Assembly (NCBI GenBank): GCA_009602725.1
Contig: WELB01000099.1
Location: 1 to 52,708 of the forward strand
From: Spirogloea muscicola
Lineage: Eukaryota; Streptophyta; Zygnematophyceae; Spirogloeales; Spirogloeaceae
Length of the DNA: 52,708 nucleotides
Reading direction: 5' to 3'
How positions within the stretch are numbered: the first letter of the stretch is position 1; every line of letters begins with the position of its first letter. A program made the position numbers and the translations under genes. Under the pieces are notes generated by a model. That model saw nothing but the letters and a program-made list of their open reading frames with translations. It was not told the origin of the DNA and made no database searches. Below are positions 33,821-44,793 of this stretch, piece by piece.

Positions 33821-34119
33821 TGTTGAGTATAGAGAGTATAACAGGAACTCCCTTTATGCTAGCTCGTATGATCTAGGTCTAGTTGCTGTGTGTGGAGCCG
33901 CGCGGTACCACCTCAATGCGCGCCTTATGAGGCCCACACACAGCAGCGTGTCGGCAGGGTACTGAGGGGCTCAGGGTTTATCCCTGAGCTAGGGAGTCCG
34001 GTGGTCTCAGCGGGTTGGTAGATCGAGTGGATCTTTGCCGTTGGTGTGGCGCCGACCCGTGAGATCCAGAGCGTCGGCGCTAGGTCGCGCTGCCGGGTCC
34101 AGGGTTTGAGAGGCTGGAG
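33821..34119 (+). repeat. 3' LTR of the copia element
   Basis: It starts tgttgagtatagag directly after the purine tract and shares the gtgtgtggagccgcg, gtccggtggtctcagcggg and cgacccgtgagatccagagc segments with the 5' LTR. Similarity ends at ggctggag (34119). Confidence 0.85.
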
Positions 34120-34690
34120 AAAAGCGCGGCCGAATTGACTGGTGGCTGGGAGAAGCCAGCCCAAAAGGAAGGGACAAGGTCAAGAGGAGCCGAATGGCGC
34201 AGAAAGCAGGGGACTAAGTGCTAAGACGACAAGGAGGCTCTCAGTAACCTTCTAGTCAGCAAGTGCAGGTCAGAATAGCTAGAGGGCGGGAAGACGTCGC
34301 CCTGACGAAACCCGGAGGCAGCCGCCAGGGCGCGGCCTGCACGTAGGTGGACGGCACACGCAAGAGACCGCTGGAGGGAAACGGCAAGGCGCATCCTGAA
34401 CACCTGTGCGAGGGACCCGGCGACGTTGAAGTCAGGCTGCTCGCCGTGCTGCCCGTGGCGGCGGGCCACCGCACGGCGAGCAAGGCGGTGGAGAAGGTCG
34501 AGCCATTTGGTCCCAATGGAGGGGCTGGACCCCCGGCACTTGGAGTTGCCCACCATGGCAGAGCCGCCTTCGTCTCAACAACGCAGTGTACCAATCGCGG
34601 TCCCGTCCTCGTCCCGACAGAATGGTGCACCAAACGGCAGGGCCATCCTTTGTACATCACCCAGGGCTTAGCGGACGATGTAGCGGTCAA
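34120..34690 (-). pseudogene. Retroelement ORF C-terminal fragment, copy near gene C
   Basis: The minus strand reads W-L-D-L-L-H-R-L-A-R-R-A-V-A-R-R, then F-N-V-A-G-S-L-A-Q-V-F-R-M-R-L-A-V-S-L, then H-L-R-A-G-R-A-L-A-A-A-S-G-F and S-D-L-H-L-L-T-R. It loses the usual tail through a one-base frame change. The flank 34140-34175 has the gctgggagaagccagcccaa hairpin motif of the 3' module. Confidence 0.5.
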
Positions 34691-34804
34691 TGACCAGAGA
34701 CGCCGGTGAAATGAAGGATCTCGCCCAAATTAAGAAGGTGGCTGCGAAAGGCCAGCCCAGAGAAATGTACAAGGTCCAAAGAGTCGGAACGCGCCTGGAG
34801 CCCA

Positions 34805-35485
34805 CAGCTGTGCATCTGCTCCACTTGGGCCAAGCTGTGCAACGCCAACAATGCAGCGATATATGCAGTGTTCAAGATAAGTATTGAATGCTGCGAGCTT
34901 GAAAGCAATAAAAGAGGCTAACAACATTCAAAAAGATCAGGAGACTTGGCCCTCGACCTTTGCCATTGAAATTTGTGCTACCACCTGTGCGCAGGGCTTT
35001 AGATCAGATGTCATTTTTACATTAGAGTTGCGTAAGTCCGATGAGCTCCACATGTTGTAGTGTTCAATTGAGGTCTTAGTGCTGCGAGCTCGAGATTGCC
35101 AAAGAGATGCTCGCAAACATCACAATTACTAAGAATCCGGGCTCAAGTGTTTGATCAACAATCTCTCAAGCTCTATTTCTGATAAGTTTTCTTGCTGGTC
35201 TTAGCAGCAGCACATCGAAAAGGAGGGCGAACTTGGAGGATTTGATGAGGGTGGTACTGAGCAGCCTCATAGCTGCAAAGGATTCGTCCACTGGTGTAAA
35301 GGACTTGCATTGAAGCTTAGACAATCTAAATCCTCTTGATCTGAAGACGAGGGTGGTCGGAGAGGTGGGGCAACACATTGCCTTTGCCTGACCATCCCAT
35401 GAGGGTCTTGTGAAGTGAGTAGCCATCCCATATCGGAGGGTCTTGTAAAGCAACTTTGACGAGCTTTGCTTCCGCTCGTGTCATG
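34805..35485. repeat. 3' flank of gene C, shared with gene D
   Basis: This stretch of about 680 bp is a direct repeat of 46380-47069, at the same position relative to the stop of gene D. Shared words include ctgctccacttgggccaagc, tgctaccacctgtgcgcagg and cagcctcatagctgcaaagg. It may be 3' untranslated region or additional untranslated exons on the minus strand, or merely duplicated spacer. Similar peptides occur in more than one frame because the DNA is so alike, so coding is not shown. Confidence 0.8.
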
Positions 35486-37812
35486 TCACTTCCCAAATTC
35501 GTCCACAATGCAGGTAGTATAGTCACATTGGCCACCATAGCCATTGATGGCGCAATCGCCAGCTTGGTCAAAGATGCAGGTTCCTTGTCCATCACAGAAG
35601 GCGCAGCAACCATAGGGGCAGGGACCACCGCAAGGCGTGTCGGCCGGCTTGTAGCTGTCAGTCTGGCATATGCCCTCACTGCAAAGGCGGCATCATGTCA
35701 AGTAATGCTGGTGAGCATTCCAAGAGAAGTGAGCAGCTTTACAGCTCAGCCTTGCAATGATTATCCATGGAAAATGCTATCAACTCATGGAGAGAGCTAT
35801 TCAGGTATGAGTTCTGCAATGCTGAGCCCCTTTCCACAGGCTGTGGCAGGAGAATGATGGCAAGATGCAATGAAAGCAGCTCAGCTTCATTTCTTCACTT
35901 CACCTGCACTTGCCATTGACGCAGTCGGGATTGGATGCCGTATTCAAGCCAGTTACGTGGCAAGGAGTGCCATCTAGGAGGAAGGTCAGCGTACACTTGC
36001 CATTCCTGTATTGTTTGACACAAGGATGACACAGTCGAACTCAAGTGGGAAGCCCAGGTCCTCACGAGTGCTAGAACATGTTGCAAGATTGGAAGGATGC
36101 CATCTGGTAAATGAGCTACTTGTGAAGTCCTGGCTGGGTTTCATACTAGAATTTATGTTTCTATGGCTCACACGGTTATGTGACTTACTTGCACGAAGCA
36201 GTAGCACAGCCGTTGTGCTCAGCAAGGGGACCTATGCCGTAGCCGGGCCGATAAAGGTCCAAGGCCTGTGTGCAGTTAGTGCCATCTGGAAGCGGAGAGA
36301 CCTGAGCACAGGTGCCATCCCTACGTGAAGAAGCACCAGAGGCAAGTAAGACTAGCACACATGCTGATGAAGGACGTTAGGCTGAACGTTGCCACATGTA
36401 TCACACTACCTGCACAAGGTAATGCCATTGTCACACTGCACATGCATGTGTCATGAAAGAGCATGTGCCATTGCATGATCCTCGCGCATCATGCACGGGT
36501 TATCTACCTGCACTTCTGGACGCTGCAGAAGTCGTTCCCAGGGATGTAGTCACATGTTCTGTTGGCAATCTCTGAGTCGTCGTACTTGCAACGTCCAACA
36601 CCACTGCCAAGGATGTCTCACCAGTATTAGTGCCCAGCAGAAATGCTCACAGCAACTCGGGTGCTTGGATGTCAAAAGGATGTCTCTGTGCAATCTTCTT
36701 AATGCTTCGCGAGCCCCTTCAAGAATCTTCAGACACAAATGGTGCCCTACTCGCATGCTCCCTGCAGCTCGCACTGGCTAATATGATAGCCGAGGAGCAA
36801 GTAGCAGAGAGAACCGGCAGGATAATAGCTCATGACTGCACATGACCCGCTGGCGATGGTGCATGATGATGGTAGGCTCACTCGCAAGATCCAAGAAGGT
36901 AGCATTGGGGATTGTACTGATCCTCATCTGAGTTGCATGAATACTCAACATTGATGTGCGTCACGGCACACGACCCAATTCTGGCGCATGACAGATCACC
37001 AAGTCAACAACCGCTTGAGGCCACAACTGAAGTGAGACAAAGTGAAGCCTGCACGCCCAGTGACAGTAACTTGGAGGCAACTGCCACCTGCTTTCTGAGA
37101 AACGCCGACTAGTGGCAACATCCCGCGCACATAGCAGCAGTTTTCAGAGGCATGCTTTCGTAAGCTGCAATCATCGCAAATTGGAAGATTGTCCAGCTGT
37201 TGCAAGGCAAGCAGCTTAGAAAGATTTGATTGCAGTTAAGTTCCGCTGACCTGCAGCCAACAGTCACACATTGTGGATGTAGTCCTCCAGGCACAGGGAA
37301 ACACCTCGAGCCATCGTCCAAGGCACGTTGTGCACATCTCGAAGTTGAAGCGCTAGAGAGTTGCAAAAATAAGTATGTTCAGGGCATTGCTGAACCTCCT
37401 CATCTTCAATGAGGTGCTCCTACATTAGCACAGCATACACTGGAAGCCGGGGACGCTGATTCCTGTGCATAAAGCTGCAGCTCATTGTCTACCTCTGGCT
37501 GGTTGCTACTCGAATGTAACTCACAGCTTCTTGACATTCGTCGGGAACTTACTTGCAGTATGCATAGTTACATAGACCCTCATTGTAAGCTGCACCAGTG
37601 AAAAGTAGACCAGGCCGCCAATTGCTGCAAGTGAAATCTGACGTCGGCGAGCAGGCTGCACATGCCCAGCAAGGAGTCAGGATACCAGCATGAGGATCAA
37701 GGGCAACAGCAAAAGCGGAGATGTTGTGCTTTACATCAACCACCTTCTTTGCCATTGATACTTCATGTATAATCAACCAGAATGACACTTTCGATTTTGC
37801 ACAGAAATCCAT
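35486..37812 (-). CDS. Gene C cysteine-rich exons 1-6
   Basis: Exon 1 ends at 37553 (W-A-C-A-A-C-S-P and L-C-N-Y-A-Y-C-K); its 5' end, somewhere up to 37812, is not settled. The others are 36751-36849 (G-S-C-A-V-M-S-Y-Y), 36508-36603 (G-V-G-R-C-K-Y-D-D, I-P-G-N-D-F-C-S-V-Q-K-C), 36189-36320 (G-T-C-A-Q-V-S-P-L-P-D-G-T-N-C, G-C-A-T-A-S-C), 35904-36005 (L-L-D-G-T-P-C, P-D-C-V-N-G-K-C-R) and 35486-35678 (E-G-I-C-Q-T-D-S-Y-K-P, P-C-G-G-P-C-P-Y-G-C-C-A-F-C-D, stop). All six are open and keep the conserved cysteines. This gene and D are the best templates for the domain. Confidence 0.75.
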
Positions 37813-40800
37813 GCACCTTAGAGAAAGTTCAACTCCAGGATGAGTTAGGGAGAGGAAACATCACGAGAAGGGAGAGCTGGTAAAGTGGGCAGTAGAACAA
37901 AAGGGAGGGACCGTTAAGTTGGAAAGTTATTCTCTTACCAATTCATCCTTGTTATAAGTACTCGCTACGGCAGTAGCTCTACCTCTATCATGGAGGAGGA
38001 AGGCTGAGGGTGGGCAAAGGAGTAGAAGTGGAGAGCTGATGGGGAATCACACACAAAAGTGGGAAGTGATTGAGATACCCACGTGGTGCAAGTACTGCCG
38101 CGCACTCTGAGGCTGGCCGCTGGAACTTGGCGGGGGCGCTGAAGCAGTTGTGGCTGCTGTGGATGAGGCACCCGTCTTTCGTGGCATTTGGCGCTGCACC
38201 GTTAAAGTAGTTACCGGTGATGTCCACCCAGGCCAAGCTCGGGTTCGACCTTCCGCCGAACAGGCTCACATTGAAGAGCCCCTGGAAGTTGTTGTAGGAG
38301 AGGTCACTGCCACATACGAAGGTTCAGGGCTTAAGGTTAGGATTGAGGGTTAATGTATTACGGTTAGCGTTTAGGTTCAGGGTTTAACATCATCGCCACT
38401 AGACATGCCTTTCAGACATCAGCGACTGGGCCCCCCTTCCCCCTGAGGGCAAGGGGCAGTCATCCCTGGTAAGACAGCCGAGAGCCACTTAGGCGTGAGA
38501 GGTAAGGGGAAAGCAGACATTCAAAAGGCTCAGTCTGTTGGCCAGCCACTTACACTTTCCTCAGTCGATAAGCTAGCTCAAAGGTCTCGTAGTAGCCAAA
38601 GCTAGAGGCACCATAGGGGGGGGCGTCTGGCAGCGTCCCTTCTAAATGATTCCCTGCCAAGTTTCTGCACGGATACAAGCACATGTACACAGGTGTAACA
38701 GCGGTTCGGGTCTGGGCTGAGTTGCTGACACCACTCTGGTTCAGGCCAGTCCTGCTTGTACCACAAGCTTGCCCACTGTTTCCGTACAGTATGCGCGCAA
38801 CACAGATTTGCAAGCCTACAAAATGATTCCCGGATTGCGTAGTGAAGAGTATGACATGCAGACTTTACGTGCTTTGCCTGCAAGATGAGGTTATTGACTT
38901 CGAGTTTGCTCAGGCAGCCAAAAAACTTACAGGACTGTCAGAAACTGGCAGGCGACAAGCGGTTCAGGATAGAATCCAGTGAGATTATTGTATGACAAAT
39001 CTCTGAAGGTCACAATGCAATGTGAAATTGGGTGTCAGAAATGTTCTTGATGACCGTGTGTCTAGCTCGCCACACCCTTACATCAAAGTAATGCCTCAAT
39101 TGTATGTCTCTGGGGACCTCATCTGCAGCTTTGAACATGCCTATCAGAAGCAGGCGGAACAGAATAGAAGGGAGTAGTGCAAGGCATACATGACTTGCAA
39201 ATATATGCAGCTGCCACCACCATCCAACGTGGTGATAGGGCCACTTAGCTTGTTGTGCGCGAATTGACTGCAGTATCAAGGAACACGAACTCTCAAAAAT
39301 TTAGCATCATCCTGAACACAACTATGAGCTGGCTACTTCCAGGAGCAACAGTCATTCTGGTTGATGGGCTTGTCAACGCCCTTCTTGGTGTCTGCAAAGC
39401 TCAATGACTGTTTTGCCGGTCGTGATCGTCTAGAGCTGCAGCGTTGCACAACTTCCTCATGCAGAAGTTCATACTTACTATTTCTCGAGCGCATTCGGAT
39501 AGTCTAGGATAAGTGGGGCGCCACTGAGATCGTTGTAGTCCAGAATCCTGTCCAGGTGCCAGAGATTGAGTCAAAGTGGCCTAGGGTCAAATCTAACTAG
39601 CGGAAGCACAGGTCGGACTGGGAGCTGATGTTAAACTATGGTCAAGATGTATGGTGACCACGTACTAGCTGTCTCAGCAGATGTAGCAAGAAAGAGCCAC
39701 TCACAGGATGACGAGCTTAGAGAGAAGTAGCAAGACATAGCCACTCACAGGATGACGAGCTTAGAGAGTAGTAGCAAGAAAGAGCCACTCACAGGATGAC
39801 GAGATTAGAGAGTTGTGCGATGGTGGTCGGAATGCTGCCCGTGAGATTGTTGCAGCATGCATGGCTGCAGATAGGAGCGCAAATGGTGCACGCAAGCGTG
39901 TGACAGGTCACGGATAAGGCAGGGTGCTTGGGAGGGCTCAGACTTTTCGCATGGGCACAGCTTTCCACAAGTAGCTGCCAATGCAACTACAGAACTTGTG
40001 TGTCGATGCGAAGGCGAACACGGACGCAGAAAGAGCATCTTGTGCATCTGTTGAAACTGCCTTATAATGTGTGCTCCTTTGGGCTATAAAGACGATGGTG
40101 TGCTCCTTGTAGGTTCAAATAGTCATCATAGAAGAACTTACAGTAAGGTAAGCTCGGATAGCTGCCCAATGCTTTGTGGGATGCTCCCCGAAAGGAAGTT
40201 GTGATCAAGATTCCTGCAGGTACCCATAGTCAGAGGTGCGCCTTGCATAGCCTCGCACTTTGCAGGTCCCACAGCAATAGCAGAGAAGAGAGGCACAGGC
40301 ACAGCCGCACATTGACCAAAGCCAGCAGAGCCTGAGTGCGCACAGAAGGGAGAGTTTGGTGAGATTGCCAATGGTGGAGATGATTGGTCCTGTCAGCCGG
40401 TTGCTGTTGAGATACCTGGTGCATCATTGCATGTCAAGTGGGAGTGGTCAAGGCTAAGGCCACAATCACAAAGATGAGTACATCAGCTTATGTCTGGTGG
40501 CTGCCAAAGAGGCGGAACAAGAGCACTAGAGGAGCCACTCACAGATTAAAGAGGTTGGAGAGTTGTGCGATGGTGGTCGGTATGGTGCCCGTGAGATTGT
40601 TGCAGCAGAGATGGCTACAAAAGGCAACGCACATTCCACAACATAAGGTATGTGACCATGGAAGAAACAGGGACCTTGAGAGGCTGAGGCTCTTGGCATG
40701 GGCAGCTTCCTACGCCTGAGCTGCCTGAGCAACCCCAGCAAGTTGCTGTCGTTGCCTACAAACGGTGCAGCACAAGCATCGTGAGCATATTCGCATCATG

Positions 40801-43241
40801 TATTGATTGAAGTGTTTTCTAGCTTCTGGTCTTGACAAACGCAACTGCTCCTGAAAGGCCACGTTGATCCTCACAGAAGAACTCACAGCAAGTACAGGTT
40901 GGAGAGCTGCCCAATGCTTGGTGGAATGCTCCCCGTCAGCAAGTTGCTGTCGAGGTTCCTGCAGGCACCCACGTGACCTTGGCACCTTGCATGACTTTGC
41001 AGTCCTCGGATCTCAAAGCACTAGCCCATACAAGAGAAGCACAGGCACAGCCGCAGACCACCAACAGGGGTGGAGGCTGAGTCCGCACAGATTGACGAGC
41101 CTGGAGAGGTTGCCGATGGCGGAGGGGATTTGTCCTGTCAGCCGGTTGTTGTTGAGATACCTGGTGCATCATTGCACTACATAAGTGTGAGTGACAAGCT
41201 AAACGCACAACCACAACAATAAGCAACACCTGCTTGTGTGAGGCGGCTGTCGAAAAGCTCAATGTGAGCAAGAAAGCGGCACTTACAGATCAGTAAGACC
41301 CAAGAGCTGACTGATGGTGGTCGGAATGATGCCCGTGAGATTGTTGTAGCAGAGTTGGCTGCAGAAGGGAGCACAGTCAAGCACGTGACTGATCGTGAAG
41401 TGGACAAGGAGCTTGGGAGGGCTCAGACTTCAAGCATGAGCACAGCTTCCCACAACTGAGCTGTCTGAAAACCATCCGCCGAAAAGCCGGAGAACAAAGG
41501 TGCAGCACAAGACATCGTTTGCATCTGAGCAGACTGGTTTGTTGTGCGTGCTGGAGCCTTTTGGCCTTGACAACGCTGATGGGCTCCTAGCAAGCGATCA
41601 TCACTGAAGAACTCACAGCGAGGACAGCCGAGGGAGCTGCCCAATGCTCTGTGGGATGCTCCCCGTTAGAAAGTTGTGGTCCAATGACCTGCAGGCTCCA
41701 TGTGACACTTGCACACTGCATGACCTTGTGTCCTCGGGTCTCATGGCACTAACAGAGAAGAGAAGCACAGGCACAGCCGCACATGGATCGAAACGAGCAG
41801 AGCCTGAGTGCGCACATGGAATAGAGATTGGTGCAATTGCCAATGGCGGAGGGGATCGGTCCTGTGAGCCGGTTGTTGCTGAGATCCCTGGCGCAGCAAT
41901 GTATGACAGTGTGTGCGTCAGGGAGAGAATGAGCATGGGGCACGTCCAAGAAGATGGTTACCACCAGCTTTTGTGCGGCGGCTGCCAACGATGCGACATG
42001 TAGCCTTGAGCCACTCACAAGAGAAAAAGCTTAGAGAGTTGTGTGATGGTGGTCGGTATGCTGCCTGTGAGGTTGTTGTAGTCGAGAAAGCTGCAGAAGG
42101 GAGCGCAAAAGGTCCAGGGTCAAGCATGTGACTGATCATGGATTGGACAGGGGACTTGAAGGCTCAGACTCTTGGCATGGACAGCTTCGCACGACTGAGG
42201 TACTGACGCAACCACAGAACTCAGCTGTTGATGCAAAAGAGCAACAAGGGTGCAGTAGCAGAGAAGAGCAGCAGCACAGGCACAGCCGCACCATGACCAG
42301 AGCGAGCAGAGCCCGACAGCGCACGAATCAGAAGGAGTGGCGAGATTGCCAATGGTGGAGGAAGTTGGTCCTGTCGGCCGGTTGCTTTCGAGCCACCTGG
42401 TGTTACAGTGTACGTCGAGCAAGAGTGACGAAGCCCAAGGCCACTACTGACTTCGGGGCAGTGGCTTACAGGTCAGACAGTTCCGTCAGGTTTCCAAGGG
42501 AGGGGCTGATGCTCCCGCTGAGGGTGGCATTTCGCAGTTCTCTGAGGGTGCACAGAGAGCCCACGTCACCCCTTGGTGAGAAACCGGCGATGCCTGCGGA
42601 GCTGGGCTTGTGCATCCCCGCCGACTGAGGAAGCCGTATCCTCAGCTTTCACCACCAAGGACCGAGCGAGGACATCAGGTAGATGGCAGGCACACCTCAA
42701 GGGGCCTGGAAAACCCAAGGCGCAGTACTTACAGCCAGACGACGCGGGCGGGCTGTTGGGCGGTCTCCGCCTCGCACTGCACACCGTACCAGGTGCAGTA
42801 TAGGTAACCACCGTTGTGGCAGCCGGCACAAGGGTCGTCCCCGACCCAGGTCGACAGGACCGGCGGGTCCAGCACGGCGGCCTTGAAGTGCTGCAGCGCC
42901 AGGACTGCAGCATGCGCCACCGTTAGCGCGCCCGTTAGCTCGGCCTCGGCAGCACGCAGTGGCGGCGCTGGGCTGGGGTGAGCAGACTGCGGCTGCCGTT
43001 ACTGAGCGAGCGGCCGTTAGCGCCAGCCGTGGGGCTAACGGCAGCTGGGCTGAGGAGGCGCACGGTCGGGGTGCGGGGCGGCGAGCAGCCGGCGGCGGAG
43101 GGGGCGCTCCGCCGCGCCGCCGTTAGCGGCGCCGTCAGCGGCGCTGTTAGCGGCGGCGGCGGCGGCGAGGAGGNCGGCGGCGGCGGCGGCGGCGGCGGCG
43201 GGGGTGGGGGTGACTGGCGGGGTCTCTAAATAAAGCTCCAC
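35486..43241 (-). CDS. Gene C: LRR and cysteine-rich protein with expanded LRR block
   Basis: This is the longest family member, with about 25 exons: signal peptide, LRR cap, 17 LRR exons, six cysteine-rich exons, and a stop TGA at 35486-35488 after C-I-V-D-E-F-G-K. Phases and splice sites agree with A, B and D. The cap exon has a five-residue insertion (A-E-T-A-Q-Q-P-A). No ATG is found in the first exon; the frame (M at 43241 only if GTG) runs into a poly-alanine stretch with one unresolved base at 43174, so the true start may lie in another exon or be lost. All other exons I could define are open. No transmembrane or kinase region is visible, so a secreted protein is inferred. The LRR array is about twice as long as in its paralogues. 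Confidence 0.75.
38083..43241 (-). CDS. Gene C exons: signal peptide, cap and 17 LRR exons
   Basis: The exons are 43064-43241 (5' end uncertain), 42733-42904, 42470-42541, 42325-42396, 42019-42090, 41816-41887, 41617-41688, 41287-41358, 41089-41160, 40887-40958, 40543-40614, 40344-40415, 40142-40213, 39793-39864 (the LRR exons from 42470-42541 to this one are 72 nt each), 39479-39547 (69 nt), one starting at 39267 with an unclear end, 38931-39002, 38554-38664 and 38083-38306. The LRR at 42325-42396 has lost several consensus leucines (L-A-T-P-S-D-S), so one unit may be decaying although the frame is open. The final exon reads D-L-S-Y-N-N-F-Q-G and ends A-V-L-A-P before a GTGGGT donor. Confidence 0.8.
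38320..38388. repeat. Short degenerate telomere-like tract
   Basis: Within an intron of gene C the sequence reads as diverged (T)TTAGGG-type units: ggttcagggcttaaggttag, then ttgagggttaatg and ggttagcgtttaggttcagg. No perfect tandem run is present. It could be a decayed interstitial telomeric repeat, or chance in a simple-sequence tract. Confidence 0.4.
39683..39814. repeat. 44-bp tandem triplication covering an exon end and donor
   Basis: The unit starting gtagcaag and containing gccactcacaggatgacgag recurs at 39683, 39727 and 39771, an exact 44-bp step. The third unit includes the real 3' end of the LRR exon 39793-39864 and its GTGAGT donor. The first two are copies of the exon end and donor lying in the downstream intron. 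Confidence 0.85.
40142..42396 (-). repeat. Amplified three-exon LRR cassette in gene C
   Basis: Three exon types recur in fixed order: N-x-N-R-L-T-G-P-I-x-S-x-I-G-N-L; N-L-D-x-N-x-L-T-G-S-I-P-x-S-I-G-Q-L; and C-x-N-N-L-T-G-x-I-P-T-T-I. The first type lies at 42325, 41816, 41089 and 40344; the second at 41617, 40887 and 40142; the third at 42019, 41287, 40543 and (just outside) 39793. The spacing of the last three cassettes is about 0.73 kb including introns. The first cassette lacks the middle exon and is about 0.2 kb shorter. Genes A and B carry this cassette once, and D carries its second and third exons. Confidence 0.85.
43079..43205 (-). repeat. CGG/alanine microsatellite in exon 1 of gene C
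   Basis: GCC (CGG) triplets encode poly-alanine in the putative signal-peptide exon. One ambiguous base (n) lies at 43174. A related CGG-rich stretch encodes the same region of gene D at 52640-52708. Slippage here could explain why the start of gene C cannot be read. Confidence 0.7.
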
Positions 43242-44357
43242 CTCCGCTAAAGTCTCTCTGTGTGCTTTAGGCGCCTCTCGGGCTCGTTGCGCGAGCGATT
43301 TCCTTCTCGCTCTTCACTTTGGACCTTGTCCATTCCTTTTGAAGAAGAAGGCTCGCCCATAGAGAAAAAGGGGCTGGCCTTTTGGGCTGGCCTTTCCCAG
43401 CCACCTTCTTTCTCGGACCTGATGTTGCTCACTCGCGGGTACTGAGCTTCCCTAGTATGTTGTCGTGATTGGTAGTGTAGAAGAAGAAGAAGAAAGGGCT
43501 CGCCCATTGAGAATACGGGCTGGAACAGCCAGCCCAAAAAAGAATGAACAGAGTACAAGAAGAGGGGGGGGGGAAGCCAGTAGAGGAGTCCTTCCTCGGC
43601 ATCTCATTCTTCGGCTTTGGACATTGTCCATTCTTTTTGGGCTGGCTTTGCCAGCCCCTCTTTCTCTATGGGCGAGCCTTCTTCTTCTTCTTCTTCTTTT
43701 GTCCATTCTTTTCCGGCTGGCTTCTGCCAGCCCCTCTTTCCCCTATCCTCAATGGGCGAGCCCCTTCTTCCTCTTTTCTATGGGCGAGCGCATACTTTCT
43801 TACAGTGGGCGAGCTTCCTCACTTCCCAAAGGGAGGAACGACTCGTCGACTGTGGGGCAACGGCGGTGAGAGGCCAGGCCACGGGAAGGACAGGGCTGCG
43901 AATGAAGGGCGACGTGACCAAGGGCCGCTGGCTCCAAAGTAGCGGCCTTCCCCCAAATCTGGGGAAGAGGGCCCAAACTGGAGGGGCCCACGAGCTTGGG
44001 GGCTCGAAAAGGGAGGGAGGTTGGCGGCGGCTGGTAACAACATTGATGTGAAGTGGAGGGAGGGCGGGGGAGGGGGTGGGCAAGCTGCCGGCCCGGGCTT
44101 CCCGGGCACCTGCCGCTGCGGCAGGCCGCCACGTGTCCTCGGGATCGGATCGCCGCTTCCCGCGAGATATCAGGTCGGGCCCCTGGCCATCGAGTGCTTG
44201 CTGCGGCCGGGGCCCACGATCAAGCAGTCAAGCCGTCAGCTGTTGATTCTTTTGCCTGGGCTGGAGCGCCCTCTCCAGCATCTCTGATCTGCGGCTGCTT
44301 AGCAGGGGTTACTGAGTGTCTCGTTGCAGCTTTATTTCTGTTACTTAGCGCTTCCCC
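43242..44357. repeat. Retroelement tails and hairpin 3' modules upstream of gene C
   Basis: 43410-43445 reads S-D-L-M-L-L-T-R-G-Y and a stop on the plus strand. 43498-43578 carries the hairpin module in minus orientation and is almost the exact reverse complement of 45048-45128. 43617-43690 and 43700-43770 are two plus-orientation copies of the tgtccattctttt, stem-loop, tgggcgagcc module. 43800-44090 shows nothing assignable. 44090-44200 is GC-rich (gcaagctgccggcccgggct) and shares words with 13.2 and 20.3 kb. 44275-44316 repeats the S-D-L-R-L-L-S-R-G-Y tail. Confidence 0.6.
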
Positions 44358-44541
44358 TGGCCCCCTTCTCGTACTCTGTTCATTCTTTTTCGGGCTGGTT
44401 GTTCCAGCCCCTATTCTCAATGGGCGAGCACTTTCTTCTCCAGGAAGCGTCAGTGGGCGAAGAAGAAGGGCTCGCCCATTGAGGGTAGGGGCTGGAAAAG
44501 CCAGCCCAAAAAAGAATGAACAAAGTACGAGAAGAGGGCCA
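44358..44541. repeat. Inverted repeat with about 72-bp arms
   Basis: 44358-44429 and 44470-44541 are near-perfect reverse complements separated by about 40 bp. Each arm holds its own small stem-loop (gggctgg...ccagccc) and the words cattctttttcgggctgg and ctcaatgggcgagc. A further minus-orientation copy follows at 44555-44610. Confidence 0.8.
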
Positions 44542-44793
44542 GAAGAAAGAAGAAAGGGCTCGCCCATAGAGACGAGGGGCTGGCAAAGCCAGCCCAAAGA
44601 GAGGAAGCGCCAAGAAAATAAAGCACACATGGGCGAGCCCTTCCCTCTTTCTTCAGCAGCCAAAGCTCAGCGGACAATGTAACGGTCGATGGCCATCGGT
44701 TCGGCGTAGGCCCTACACCTCGTGCTTTCTGCACGTTACAGTGGTGGAGACGCCGGGTATAGTCATAGGCATAGCCGGATGTAGCGAGGGTCG

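Larger units (their letters stand above)
28732..34119 (+). mobile_element. Degenerate Ty1/copia LTR retrotransposon
   Basis: Two similar LTRs (about 28732-29024 and 33821-34119) enclose gag, protease, integrase, reverse transcriptase and RNase H pieces in Ty1/copia order on the plus strand. A purine tract, agagtgggag, sits directly before the 3' LTR, and both LTRs start with TGTTG. The element is dead: gag and protease are interrupted by stops, the integrase core is inverted, reverse transcriptase has frameshifts and a changed catalytic residue, and the RNase H region holds a tandem insertion. LTR divergence of several percent by eye indicates an old insertion. No target-site duplication could be recognised. 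Confidence 0.93.
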
